A stretch of DNA of 38,437 bases from Scenedesmus sp. ARA3. Taxonomy: Eukaryota; Chlorophyta; Chlorophyceae; Sphaeropleales; Scenedesmaceae. The stretch lies in the NCBI GenBank assembly GCA_004335835.1, contig RWJK01000848.1, forward strand, positions 1 through 38,437, read 5' to 3'. The notes under the pieces were generated by a model that saw nothing but the letters and a program-made list of their open reading frames with translations, ran no database searches and was not told where the DNA came from. Shown here piece after piece: positions 10,121 to 20,597 of this stretch (position 1 is its first letter; each line of letters begins with the position of its first letter). A program made the position numbers and the translations under genes.

Positions 10121-10811
10121 CTGGTGGCGCTTAATTTCGCGCTTGATGAAGCTCTTGAGGTGCAGGTACCTGCACAACACAATAACGGTGACACAGCTAA
10201 TATTTGAAAAGGCAGGAAACATACAGCCTCAGCGTTTGTAGCACAAGTAGTGATTGATGTAAGCTGCACTGCTGCAACACCAAACATGCTTACATGCCCC
10301 TACAGCCACGGCTGTTGCCAGCACTGACCCTGTTCATTCTGAGCCTGATGCCAAGATCATGCTGAAAGCCACCAAACATGACATCATATGAAATATCTGA
10401 AAGTTCAAATGCAGTGGCTGATGCCTTCATAGCGCAGATAATTCAGGCGTCACCTCTCATCGCTGCAGCTGTGCGGCTTGCAGATGCTGCTGTGTGATGC
10501 GCCCTTGATTGCATCGAAGTCGTCAGCTGCGCCTGCTGAGGCCTGCACAACAACCTTCCCCAGGCAGCCGCACTGCAACAGCAAGCAGCCAGCAAGCACT
10601 ATCACTCTCAGCATACAGCCAAGGGAACATCATGTCCACTTGTTCTGTGCCTTGACTATGCAGGTGGCACCACAACTAATGAGTGAGCACAACCTCAGCA
10701 CCAGGTGACTGCAAGGGTACACATGCTCTGAACACAGTCAAGCCGGAGGACTCAGCACGGCCCTGATGAGGTGTGCGACAGCAGGCGAATTCCTGCTGCT
10801 GGCGGCTGCCA

Positions 10812-10849
<38 letters not shown>

Positions 10850-11586
10850 AGTTGCTCACCCGATCTGTTGCAGTTTCCACGAGGCCTTGCGTCCAGAAGA
10901 GCCGCTGCCCGCCAGCGTAGCGCATCTTTTTGAATGCGTTGTTGATTGCTGTTGTGTCATCGCTCAGGACGCGCAGCAGTCGCAGCACTGAGCTCTGCTT
11001 AAAACACGGCAGGAAGCTCAGCAGACACTCCGCATGATTGCCAAACCAGGAGCCCAGGTGTGGAGTCGCGTAAAACACAACGCCGTGGATGCTGTCAAAC
11101 ACTTTCTCAAAGCGCCCGCCATTGCTGCGCTTCCGCTGCTCTATAGCTCTACGCACAGCTGCTTTATTATCAGGCCACCCAAGCTGTGCCCCACTAGGAA
11201 CAGCGGTGCGTCACCCAGTGGAGGGGTTACACCGAACTCTGGATTTGCGAGGTGGTGGCACACTGCTGCTGCCGCATGTGCCCAGCTGCCCTCGCCACTT
11301 AAGACTTCGCAGCCTATCTAGTTGGCGGCGGTGCTGTTGTATGACACGGACAGCACACGCGCCTGCGGGAAGTCTGCTTTGATGCAGGCTGGCAGGCTGC
11401 TTGTAACGGCGCCGCTTGCATCACGCTTCTGCCAGGTCTTGTAGTAAGCCCTGCGGTAGTCTTTCAGCTGCAGTCCATGCACCAGCACTACGTCAATCCC
11501 GCCTGCTGCTTCTGCGCCTGAGCCTAAGCTTGAGCCATTTGCCTGATCACGCACATCATGCTGCTGGCCCTCCTGTACCACGCCAC

Positions 11587-11632
<46 letters not shown>

Positions 11633-11785
11633 ACTGGCCCCCGTGTACTTGTACACGTAGTCGTTGAGCTTGATCTGCAAGCATACACAAAGATGGCTTT
11701 GGGATTTGGCCAACGCACACAGCAAAAGCAGCAGACCAAGTGGAAGACCACGCAGTGCAGTGACTGCAAAACTCCGCGTACCCAT
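9476..11785 (-). pseudogene. SERAC1-like hydrolase, copy B (broken, alternate C-terminus)
   Basis: Exons 10860-11785, 10454-10572 and about 9476-10169 keep the splice sites of the other copies. Exon 1 has a leader (LPLGLLLLLCALA), a 16-residue poly-Ala, DVVLVHGLQLKDYR and VSYNSTAAN. It then has a nonsense TAG (plus-strand 11318-11320) where the other copies have Trp, and a +2 insertion at about 11141-11146 right after GHSLGGLIIKQLCVEL. Exon 2 is intact and one codon shorter (GASHSSICKP). Exon 3 starts like the others (YLHLKSFIKREIKRH) but continues for about 230 codons as Gln/Ala-rich sequence ending HASAGNRT, unrelated to the C-terminal domain. Two independent inactivating lesions make it a pseudogene unless the assembly is wrong. 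Confidence 0.7.
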
Positions 11786-11890
11786 TCCCCATCCGATTCC
11801 CCATTCCCCATACCGATGATCGTGTTCTGCTGCCGAAACTTTGGAACTTCTTTTGCCCATGCCTGAATGCTTATATTCAGCGCTGATTAG

Positions 11891-11914
11891 AGAAGAGTAC
11901 GTCACGGCGACACG
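11891..11914 (-). promoter_or_regulatory. Conserved upstream element, copy B
   Basis: Identical to the copy A block over AGAAGAGTACGTCACGGCG and the following ACACG, 106 nt upstream of the copy B ATG. The second conserved block (GGTATACGA in A, C and D) is altered to GGGTACCCACGA. Confidence 0.45.
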
Positions 11915-12098
11915 GGTGATGCTGAAGGGTACCCACGAACGCACTTGAGCAATCTTACAGCAAAAAAACAGTGAAGTCAATAGCTTCGGTTGCACAAAGT
12001 TAGTGAACCATTCTTGCGGCGCGGTACCAGCTCGTGTCGCCTGTGGCCGTGCCACCAGCCTGACCTCAGTGAGGTGTAACTATGTCCGGCTAGTACCC

Positions 12099-12125
12099 CT
12101 AGGGGTTTAGGGTTTAGGGTTTAGG
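12099..12125 (+). repeat. Interstitial telomeric repeat (TTTAGGG)3
   Basis: GGGG followed by three TTTAGGG units. This is the telomere sequence of plants and many green algae. It lies between the copy B promoter and the unit C NUP96 fragment, in a stretch (12.1-12.7 kb) where I see no gene. Confidence 0.85.
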
Positions 12126-12780
12126 CCTGCCCCGGTCCGACTCTGCAAGTCCTGGTAAAGAGCTGCCTGTTCTCGAGCTGAAGTGCAAGGTCCGATTTAT
12201 GGTGAACACAGTGATAGCCCATACACGTGCCATAGCATAAAGCATCGGCACGCTGCTGCTACGGGCACTCAGGGTGAGGGCAAACTCGACATTGGCTCGT
12301 CGCTGCACCCGGGTGCTGGTTGCGCTAGCAATACCGTGTTGTCTTGGACATTTTGCCCTTTTCGGATTAACAATGTTTCTTTGCTGTGTCTCACCGTTTC
12401 CAAAGGCCCTGAGGTGCTGAGGTGTGGACAGTGACCACTGTTTACCCTGCTGTAAGCAGTGTGGACCCTCTTCTTGATGCTGCAGCCCTCAAGTATCAAA
12501 GGGTTACAAGTCGCGGGAGTATTCAAGAATGAAACACCAATAGGTACAGGAGCCACAACAGTAGGGGGGCTGCGGGCCCTGCACCAGCCTACCCAGGTTG
12601 CAAAATTCTCAGCACAGTGATTGTGCACAGGATGTTGGAAGCAGTTTACGTCGCAAGTCTATGCCCATGTGGCTTGCAATGCAGCATTGTCATCATGTCA
12701 CAAAGCAGCCGACACATGGCTGAGCAACTTCCTGCAGGTGCTGCAGATAGCCTGCCAGGTGACATACACCAATTTCCACT

Positions 12781-13122
12781 TCAAAAGGCACACAAGCCAG
12801 CCGCAATGCTGGCAGCTGCTCCCGCAAGCATCTGAGCCCCGCCCTGGCCCCCACCCAGCAAATTCCTAGACGGTGACAAGCCCCCACTAAACCCTAAACC
12901 TCCACCGCCGCCGCTGCTGCTGCTGCCAAACCCTAGCGCAGCCAGCGGCACCAGCAGCGGTGCCTGCTGCTGTTGCTCGCCAGTGCTGCTGCTGCTGCTG
13001 TTGAGGCGCAAGATTGCCCTTCCTACATCACTGGCAAACATCCCCTGAACAAGCTTCTGAACAGGGGAGCCCCACCAGCTGCTGCAGCCGCCGCCCATTT
13101 TTGGCAAGCAACACCCCACCAT
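12781..13122 (-). pseudogene. NUP96 last-exon fragment (unit C)
   Basis: An open frame matches the NUP96 C-terminus from WWGSPVQKLVQ through FASDVGRAILRLNSSSS, the LGFSGGLSPS segment and GGGQGGAQMLAGAAASIAAG to a stop. Homology starts abruptly at WWGSPVQKL, inside the true exon at about 20,893, so this is a duplication breakpoint rather than a gene. It has no acceptor-preceded start of its own. Confidence 0.75.
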
Positions 13123-13312
13123 GCTGTGAGCCCATCTGCTTCAAGGCCCTGATAACATGCAACATGGTTCACAAACAACCACCTGCTGCTGCTGCTGCTG
13201 CTGCTGCCATCCTGGCAGCAGCTGCGGCAGCTGCCAGGGGCTAGATTCGCATGCTCTGCGCCACAAAGCAGTCAAAGGGCCATCAGGCACCCAGCACCGC
13301 CAGTATGCACAA

Positions 13313-13922
13313 CTATGGCTCACGCTGCCACTTGCAGCTGCTGCCACCAACCCCAACCTCAACCATGGACAGCTTCACTTCGCTGTCGTCACTATCACCG
13401 CGCACCGTCCAAGCCCACTTGAGCCATACGAGCACGTTGCGTGTCGGCTGGAGTTCCACCCGGAACGACTGCGTGACGCCCGGCACTGTCACCAGGCCGG
13501 CCTGGGATGAGCTACACCCCCCGCGGACCATCGCGTCCAGGACCGCGGCAGGCAGCGACAACACCTCGACGGCAGAGCCGGGCCCGGTCGGGCCGGTGTC
13601 CGCGGTCAGGCTCATGCCTGACCTGAAATCCCTGCTCCCTCCGTCGAGGCAGAAGCCAGATTTTTCGGGAATGGTGCCGCGCAGCACGCAGCTGGAGCTG
13701 CTGTCTGTGGACTCGATGATGCAGTGCAAGTGCGCAGCAGCTGACTCATGATACCATGCATCCCTCACAAACGAAACGTCCACGCTCACCACCTTGAACT
13801 GCGGAATTGATGCTAGGGCGGCGGGACCCTGCTGCCGCCAACTGCCACTGCCAGCAGCTGCAGGTGCTCTGTTGCTGCTGCTGCTGCTACTGCTGCCAGG
13901 CAGGAGCAGGAGCAGGAGCAGG

Positions 13923-14014
<92 letters not shown>

Positions 14015-14925
14015 TGCGCAGCTCGCGGTTGATGAAGCTTTTGAGATGCAGGTACCTGCACATATAACATTTTTGGCAGCACGAAAGCTAATTCATAGAA
14101 GAGGATGCGCTAGTGAGCCTTATTTGAGTGCAGCCCAGTTGTACGTCGGTACGGCTGCACCTGTACAATATGAAGTGCTTCGTCATGCAGGATCCATCAA
14201 CATTGGCTCCTACACCGTGTGATTGTGATTGGTGGTTGTGCGTGGCGAGCTTTTGTTCATTTGCAGCAAAGCTGCTGCTAGAGGAATCACCGTACATCAC
14301 GCGTAGAGTGCATCAGTTGTAGCATCAGATGGGCAGATGCACCTCTACTGTAGTACATGTGCAATGGCAGATCACCTCTGCATGTGCAAGGCATGTGCAT
14401 GCCATGTGCACAATGTGCATGCCATGTGCACAATGTGCGCAGAGTGTGGCACTGTCTGCCAGCACATCATGAGTGTTACTAACACTGTTGGTGTGTAGTG
14501 ACTACACAGTGGCAGCACTGCCTGTCTTCAAGCAGATGATAGGGCTCATCATGCAGCCACGGATTACATCAACACCAGGAGTGAGTCAGCATTTGACGCT
14601 GCGTTCAAGCCTCACCTCTCGTCGCTGCTGCTGTGTGGCTTGCAGATGCTGCTGTGGGTTGCGCCCTGGATCACTATAGCGTCGTCCCCAACTGCACCTG
14701 CTGAGGCCGCCACAACAATTCTCCCCAAGCAGGCACACTGCAGCAGCAAGAAGCTAGGCAGCACTGTCAGAAACGACACACAACTGGGCCAACCCTAATG
14801 GCAGCTGCCAGGCGCGCTCAACTGCAGCAGCTGCACCTACTGACTGACTGCAAGAAGCGTGCATGCTTTGGTTGAGGGGTCGACCAGGAGGGGACGCACT
14901 AGCATGACGCTTCTGCAACAGCTGG

Positions 14926-14974
<49 letters not shown>

Positions 14975-15862
14975 CCTGGTCACCTGATCTGTTGACGTCT
15001 CCACCATGGCACGCGTCCAGAACAGCCGCTGCCCGGCTGGGTCGCGCATTGTCTCAAAAGCCCTGTTGATTGCTGCCGTGTCGTCGCTCAGGATGCGCAG
15101 CAGCGGCAGCACTGAGCTCGTAGTGAAGCATGGCAGGCAGCCCAGCAGGCACTCTACCCGGTTGCCAAACCAGGAGCCCATGTGCGGGGTGGCGTAAAAC
15201 ACCGCGCCGTGAATGCTGTCAAACACACTGGCGTAGCGCCCGTCATCGCTGCGTTTGCGCTGTTCCAACTCCAGGCAAAGCTGCTTTATCATCAGGCCGC
15301 CTAGGCTGTGCCCGACAAAGAACAGCGGTGCGTCACCCAGCGGAGGGTCGATGCAGAAATCAGGGTCCGCAAGATGGTGGCATACTGCTGCTGCTGCATG
15401 CGCCGAGCTGCCCTCCCCGCACAACACCTTACAGCCTGTCCAGTTGGCGGCAGTGCTGTTGTATGAAACTGACAGCACGCGCGCCTCAGGGAAATCCGCT
15501 TTAATGCAGCTTGGCATGCTGCATGCTGCACCACGCCTCCGCCAGGTTTTGTGGTAGGCCTGTCGGTAGTCTTTCAGCTGCAGACCATGCACTAGCACTA
15601 CGTCAATCTTTCCTGCTGCTTCTGCTGCTGCTGAGGCTAAGACATCTGCCTGCTCAACTCCACTTTGCCGCTGGTCATCATGATGTGCCCCATCAGCTGC
15701 TGCTGCTGCTGCACTGGCGCCCGTGTACTCGTACACGTAGTCGTTGCGCCCTTCCTGCAGCATGCGCAGGGATTGCGATGGAGGTCTGGCCAAGACGCAC
15801 GACAACAGCAGCGGAACGGGTGCAAGGGCACTGCAGAGCTGTGCGTACCCAATCCCCATCAT
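13313..15862 (-). CDS. SERAC1-like alpha/beta hydrolase with novel C-terminal domain, copy C
   Basis: Exons 14984-15862 (293 codons), 14616-14737 and 13313-14055. The start MMGIGYAQLCSALAPVPLLLS gives a signal or anchor helix. Exon 1 then has DYVYEYTGAS, only six Ala, KIDVVLVHGLQLKDYR, VSYNSTAANWTGC, FFVGHSLGGLMIKQ and FYATPHMGSWFGN. Exon 2 has CLGRIVVAASAG and GATHSSICKP. Exon 3 opens with YLHLKSFINRELRK, then about 29 triplet repeats (about 13925-14011), and ends with the novel domain (VVSVDVSFV to SSCKWQREP). The length of exon 3 is not compatible: the frame entering the repeat reaches a stop just after it, and the domain is in another frame. One slippage event, or mis-assembly of the repeat, explains this. 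Otherwise the gene looks functional. Confidence 0.72.
13925..14011. repeat. (CAG)29 tract in copy C exon 3
   Basis: Uninterrupted CAG on the plus strand, so GCT/CTG on the coding strand. It is the point where the copy C frame changes. Confidence 0.95.
14368..14452. repeat. GCATGTGCATGCCATGTGC repeats in copy C intron 2
   Basis: Short imperfect direct repeats of GCATGCCATGTGCACAATGT type. The same block is longer in copy D intron 2, so it was duplicated with the gene and has since expanded or contracted. Confidence 0.75.
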
Positions 15863-15931
15863 GTGCTGCTGCAGCGGCGCTGGAAGTACAGTTACCCATT
15901 CCTGCGTGCACACCGTGCGCTATCGATTGTT

Positions 15932-15955
15932 GCAGAGTACGTCACAGCGACACAC
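15932..15955 (-). promoter_or_regulatory. Conserved upstream element, copy C
   Basis: GCAGAGTACGTCACAGCGAC followed by ACACG lies 70 nt upstream of the copy C ATG. It is near-identical to copy D and carries the same TACGTCAC core and the second block GACGGTATACGA at 15965. The surrounding 15.9-16.4 kb is colinear with 19.85-20.38 kb. Confidence 0.5.
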
Positions 15956-16649
15956 GTGAAGGGAGACGGTATACGAACACAGTTGAGCATCCCTGCACCA
16001 CACAATAGCGCTTAAAGCAAAACAGAAGCCTGAATATGTTTAACGAAGGTAGTCGGGCTTGGTGCAGCTGTGTCACTAGCTCGTAGGGTCAGTGACTTTG
16101 CCACCAGTGTCACTCCGGGGCCCTGTCGCCTATTCCTTCCGTTTCATGTAAGTAATAATCCTGGACGTCGATACTAAGAGTGTATGAGGCGATATCGCGT
16201 CGTCAGTGATGTCACTACAAGTGGCAAGATCTTGGCTGCAGAGCTGATCGCACCACTGATGCCTGTTTCGCCGAAACGGCGTCAAGGACGTGATTAATGC
16301 TTGATACTGTGCTTCTACCATTGATCAAAATGTAAGTGAGAAGCTTGTGTCTGATTGTATACCCTTGGGAGGCTGGACGTACTGAGCTGGTCAACAAAAG
16401 GGAGGGGCAGCAGCAGGTCACCGTGATACTATTTGTTATAGGCGCTTCTGAGCTGACGTGCAGGATGTTTTGGTCTCACAGAAGCTTGCAACGAGAGAAA
16501 CGATAGGTACAGGGGCAGCAATGAACAGCTTACAATGTACAGCCTACAATGCAAGGCCTGCATTAGCCAGCAGAAGCTGACCGTCATCTGCGTCAGCTTC
16601 TCGTCGGACACGAGTTTCTACAGCTGCTTGCTGACAAACCTTCAACACC

Positions 16650-17095
16650 TGGTTCAAAAAGCACACACGCCAGCCGCCCCCGCAAGCATCTTGTGACAAC
16701 GGTGGTTTCAAACGGCACGAGCCAGCCGCATGGCTTTTCCATTTGACAAATCACACAGCACACAAACCAGCTGCAATGCTGGCAGCCGCCCCCGCCAGCA
16801 TCTGAGCACCGCCCTGACCCCCACCAAGCAAAACCCCAGACGGCGACAAGCCCCCACTGAACCCTAAACCTCCGCCGCCGCCGCTGCTGCTGCTGCTGCC
16901 AAACCCTAGCGCAGCCAGCGGCACCAGCAGCGGTGCCTGCTGCTGCTGCTCGCCATTGCTGCTGCTGCTGCTGTTGAGGCGCAAGATTGCCCTTCCTACA
17001 TCACTGGCAAACATCCCCTGAACAAGCTTCTGAACAGGGGAGCCCCACCAGCTGCTGCAGCCGCCGCCCATTTTTGGCAAGCAACACCCCACCAT
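16650..17095 (-). pseudogene. NUP96 last-exon fragment (unit D)
   Basis: The same truncated NUP96 C-terminal frame as in unit C, starting at the same internal breakpoint (WWGSPVQKL) and ending GAAASIAAGLCAV. From about 12,890 (unit C) or 16,860 (unit D) rightwards the two fragments are almost identical in DNA. Confidence 0.75.
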
Positions 17096-17285
17096 GCTGT
17101 GAGCCCATCTGCTTCAAGGCCCTGATAACATGCAACATGGTTCACAAACAACCACCTGCTGCTGCTGCTGCTGCTGCTGCCATCCTGGCAGCAGCTGCGG
17201 CAGCTGCCAGGGGCTAGATTCGCATGCTCTGCGCCACAAAGCAGTCAAAGGGCCATCAGGCACCCAGCACCGCCAGTATGCACAA

Positions 17286-19561
17286 CTATGGCTCACGCTG
17301 CCACTTGCAGCTGCTGCCATCAACCCCAACCTCAACCATGGACAGCTCCACGTCGCCGTAGCCACACTTAATGCGCACCTTCCAATCCCACTTGAGCCAC
17401 ACCAGCACGTTGCGTGCCGGCTGGAGTGGTAAGTGGAACGACTGAGTGGTGCCCGATACTGTCACCTGCCCATCCTTATATGAATAGCCGGCGCAACCCC
17501 CGCGGACCATCGCTTCCAGCTCTTCGGCAGGCAGCGACAGCCCCTCGGGGGCAGGCGTCGACCCAGTGTCAGCGGTCAGGCTTAGGCCGGTCTCAAAGCC
17601 CAAGATGCTTGCGCCCAGGTAGAAGCCACTTCTCACGGGAATGGTTCCGCGCAGCACGCAGCTGGAGCTGCCGTCTGCAGACTGGATGATGCAGTGCAGG
17701 TGCGCCGCGTACGTGTTATACTGCACAGGATCCTTCACAAGAGAAACATCCAAGCTCGCAATGTTGAACTGTGGAACAGCTGCAGGCGCTCTGTTGCTGC
17801 CAGCAGCAGCAGCAGCAGCCGGCGCCTTGCGCAGCTGGCGGCGCTTACGCTCCTGATTGATGAAGCTTTTGAGGTGCAGGTACCTGCACATATAAAAATT
17901 TTGGCAGCACGACATCTGATTCATAGAAGAGGGTGCGCCAGTGAGCCTTTTTGAGTGCAGATCCCAGTTGTATGTCAGTACGGCTGCACCTGTACAATAG
18001 TGAAGTGCTTCGTCATGCAGGAAGCAATCACATTAGCTCCTAGACTGCGTGATTGTGAATGGTGACTGCACGTGACCAGCGAAGCTGCTGCTAGAGGAAT
18101 CACCCTACATCACGCGTAGGGTGCATCAGTTGTAGCATCAGATGGCAGATGCACCTCTACTGTAGTACATGTGCAATGGCAGATCCATCTCTGCATGTGC
18201 AAGGCATGTGCATGCCATGTGCAAGGCATGTGCATGCCATGTGCAAGGCATGTGCATGCCATGTGCACAATGTGCATGCCATGTGCACAATGTGCACAGA
18301 TTGTGGCACTGTCTGCCGGCATTCCATAAGGTTCAAACAGCAAGAGCAATGCCCGTCTTCAAGCAGTTGATAGGCTCAATATGCAGCCACTGACTCTATA
18401 AACAACTGGAATACGTGTAATTTGACACTGCGTTCACGCCTCACCTCTCGTCGCTGCTGCTGTGCGGCTTGCAGATGCTGCTGTGTGTGGCGCCCTGGAT
18501 CGTGTTGTAGTCGTCCACAACTGCACCTGCTGAGGGTCTCACAACAACCTTCCCCAAGCAGGCACACTGCAGCAGCAAGCAGACAGACAGCACTGTCAAA
18601 GACAACAAACAACCAAGCTGTCACAACAACAATCTGTGCGAGTTCCACACCACAATCTATGCTTACATTTAACAGGTTTGCACACGTGCAGCAGCTACAC
18701 CTACTGACAGCAAAACATGCACATGCTGTGAAAAGAGTTGCTGCTGGTTGTAGGATATGCAACGAGGCAGTGCACTAGCAGGACACTGCTGCGACTGCTG
18801 GCTGCTGCTGCTGCTGCTGCTGGTGGCGGCTGCTCACCCAATCTGTTGACGTTTCAACCAGCCCGTGCGTCCAGAACAGCCGCTGCCCGTCTGGTTGGCG
18901 CATATTTTCAAACCTTGTGTTGATCGCTGCTGTGGTGTCGCTCAAGATACGCAGCAGCGGCAGCACTGAGCTCTTGGTAAAGCAGGGCAGGCAGTTGAGC
19001 AGACACTCTGCCCTGTTGCCGAACCAAGAGCCCATGTGCGGGGTGGCGTAAAACACCGCCCCGTGAATGCTGTCAAACACGCTGGCAAAGTGCCCGCCAT
19101 TGCGGCGCTTCCGCTGCTCTAACTCCAGGCACAGCTGTTTTATCATCAGACCACCCAGGCTGTGCCCGACTAGGAACAGAGGCGCGTCACCAAGCGGAGG
19201 GCTCACGCAAAAATCCGGATCTACCAGGTGCTGGCACACTGCCGCTGCCACGTGGGCCCAGCTGCCCTCGCCGTTTAAGACTTCGCAGCCAGTCCAGTCG
19301 GCGGCAGTGCTGTTGTATGAAACAGACAGCACACGCGCCTGCGGGAAGTCCGCAGCGATGCAGGCCGGCAGGCTGCATGTAACGGCTCCGCTTGCATCAC
19401 GCCTCTCCCAGGTCTTGTGATAGGCCCTGCGGTAGTCTTTCAGCTGCAGGCCATGCACTAGCACTACGGCAATCTTTCCTGCTGCTTCTGCTGCTGCTGC
19501 GGCTAAGCCACCTGCCTGCTCAACTCCACTTTGCCGCTGGTCATCATGATGTGCCCCATCA

Positions 19562-19650
<89 letters not shown>

Positions 19651-19797
19651 ACTGGCCCCCGTGTACTCGTACACGTAGCTGTTGAGCTGTTTCTGCAAGC
19701 ATACGAGGGATTGCGTTGGAAGTCTGGCCAAGGTGCACGACAACAACAGCAGCACTGGAGCGAGGGCACTGCCAAGCTGTGCGTACCCAATCCCCAT
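17286..19797 (-). CDS. SERAC1-like alpha/beta hydrolase with novel C-terminal domain, copy D (intact)
   Basis: Three exons join in phase: 18838-19797 (320 codons), 18445-18566 (phase 2 end) and 17283-to-17883 ending at a stop at 17286, giving about 559 residues. Residues 1-30 form a signal or anchor (LGSALAPVLLLLSC). Residues about 47-77 are poly-Ala. VVLVHG is at about 111-116, GHSLGG at about 211-216 (Ser 213 nucleophile), FYATPHMGSWFG follows, and His about 348 lies in GATHSSICKP. These are the hallmarks of the SERAC1/PGAP1-like lipase group (known), so lipid esterase activity in the secretory pathway or an organelle is inferred. Residues about 362-558 form a domain I do not recognise. It starts with basic YLHLKSFINQERKRRQLRK, then HLHCIIQSADGSSSCVLRG, NVLVWLKWDWKVR and ELSMVEVGVDGSSCKWQREP. 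The last of these is the most conserved part among copies. The ATG was chosen because it aligns with copy C; longer upstream frames start with non-ATG codons. Confidence 0.8.
18186..18300. repeat. 22-bp tandem repeat in copy D intron 2
   Basis: Three near-perfect units of GCAAGGCATGTGCATGCCAT plus GT, followed by related 18-bp units with GCACAATGTGCATGCCAT. It is an expanded version of the repeat in copy C intron 2. Confidence 0.85.
19561..19650. repeat. (CTG)n tract encoding poly-Ala in copy D
   Basis: About 30 uninterrupted CTG units on the plus strand read as GCA on the coding strand, giving about 31 Ala after the YEYTGAS motif. Copies A, B and C have about 9, 16 and 6 Ala here. Confidence 0.95.
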
Positions 19798-19869
19798 CAA
19801 GTGCTGCTGCAGCGGCGCTGGAGATACAGTTACCCATTCCTGCGTGCACACCGTGCGCTATCGATTGTA

Positions 19870-19893
19870 GCAGAGTACGTCACAGCGACACAC
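19870..19893 (-). promoter_or_regulatory. Conserved upstream element, copy D
   Basis: GCAGAGTACGTCACAGCGAC followed by ACAC lies 73 nt upstream of the copy D ATG, with the companion block GACGGTATACGA at 19903. The spacing to ATG is conserved among copies A, C and D. Confidence 0.5.
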
Positions 19894-20401
19894 GTGAAGG
19901 GAGACGGTATACGAGACACCGTTCAGCACCCCTGCACCACAACAGTAGCGCTTCCAGCAAAAATAAGTCCGAATGTATTCAACGAAGGTAGTCGGGCTTG
20001 GTGCAGCTCTGTCACCAGCTCGTAGGGTCAGTGACCTTGCTGCCAGTGTCACTACGGGGGCCCTGTTGCCTTTTCTTTCCGTACAAGACATGAAACATTC
20101 CGAGATGTTTCGATAGTAAGAGGTTATGAAGCGTTATCGCGTCGTGAGTGATGTCAGTGACCACAAGTGGCAAGATCTTGGTTGCAGAGCTGCCAGACCA
20201 GTGGTGGCACCAGTGATGCCTGATGCCTGTTCAGCCGTCAACAACGTCATTGACTCTCAACCGTGTGCTTCTCTCGTCGATCAAGACGGAGATATTACGG
20301 TTGCGTCTGTTTCTATGCCCTTGGACGGCTGGACGTACTGAGCTGGTCAACAAAAGGGAGGGGCAGCAGCAGGTCACCGTATAACGAGTGCAGGTCACAC
20401 A

Positions 20402-20406
20402 TTACA
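20402..20406 (-). terminator. Candidate poly(A) signal of NUP98-NUP96
   Basis: TGTAA on the minus strand about 195 nt after the NUP96 stop codon, a normal 3' UTR length for a green alga. Support is positional only. Confidence 0.35.
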
Positions 20407-20597
20407 AGCACAAAGCAACATACGCCGTGCATACTATTCAGTATAGGCGCTTATGAGCTGACCTGCAGGACACTCTGGCCCTCACAGAAGCTTGAAAAAC
20501 GACATGTACTAGGGCAGCAATAAACAGGGCCTGCATTAGCCAGCGAAAGCTGACACAATGTGAAAACTTCTGCTTGCTGACAAACCACGAAGAACCC

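Noticed and set aside
12781..13122. Separate small gene with WWGSPVQKLV...GLCAF
   Set aside because: Matches the inside of the NUP96 terminal exon from an abrupt breakpoint, so treated as a duplicated fragment.
18110..18349. Cys/His/Met-rich frame over the GCATGTGC repeats
   Set aside because: Lies in intron 2 of hydrolase copy D and is a repeat translation.
19797..19851. Longer N-terminus for hydrolase copy D (and similarly C)
   Set aside because: The longer frame starts at a GTG codon; the first ATG aligns between copies C and D and gives a good signal or anchor helix.
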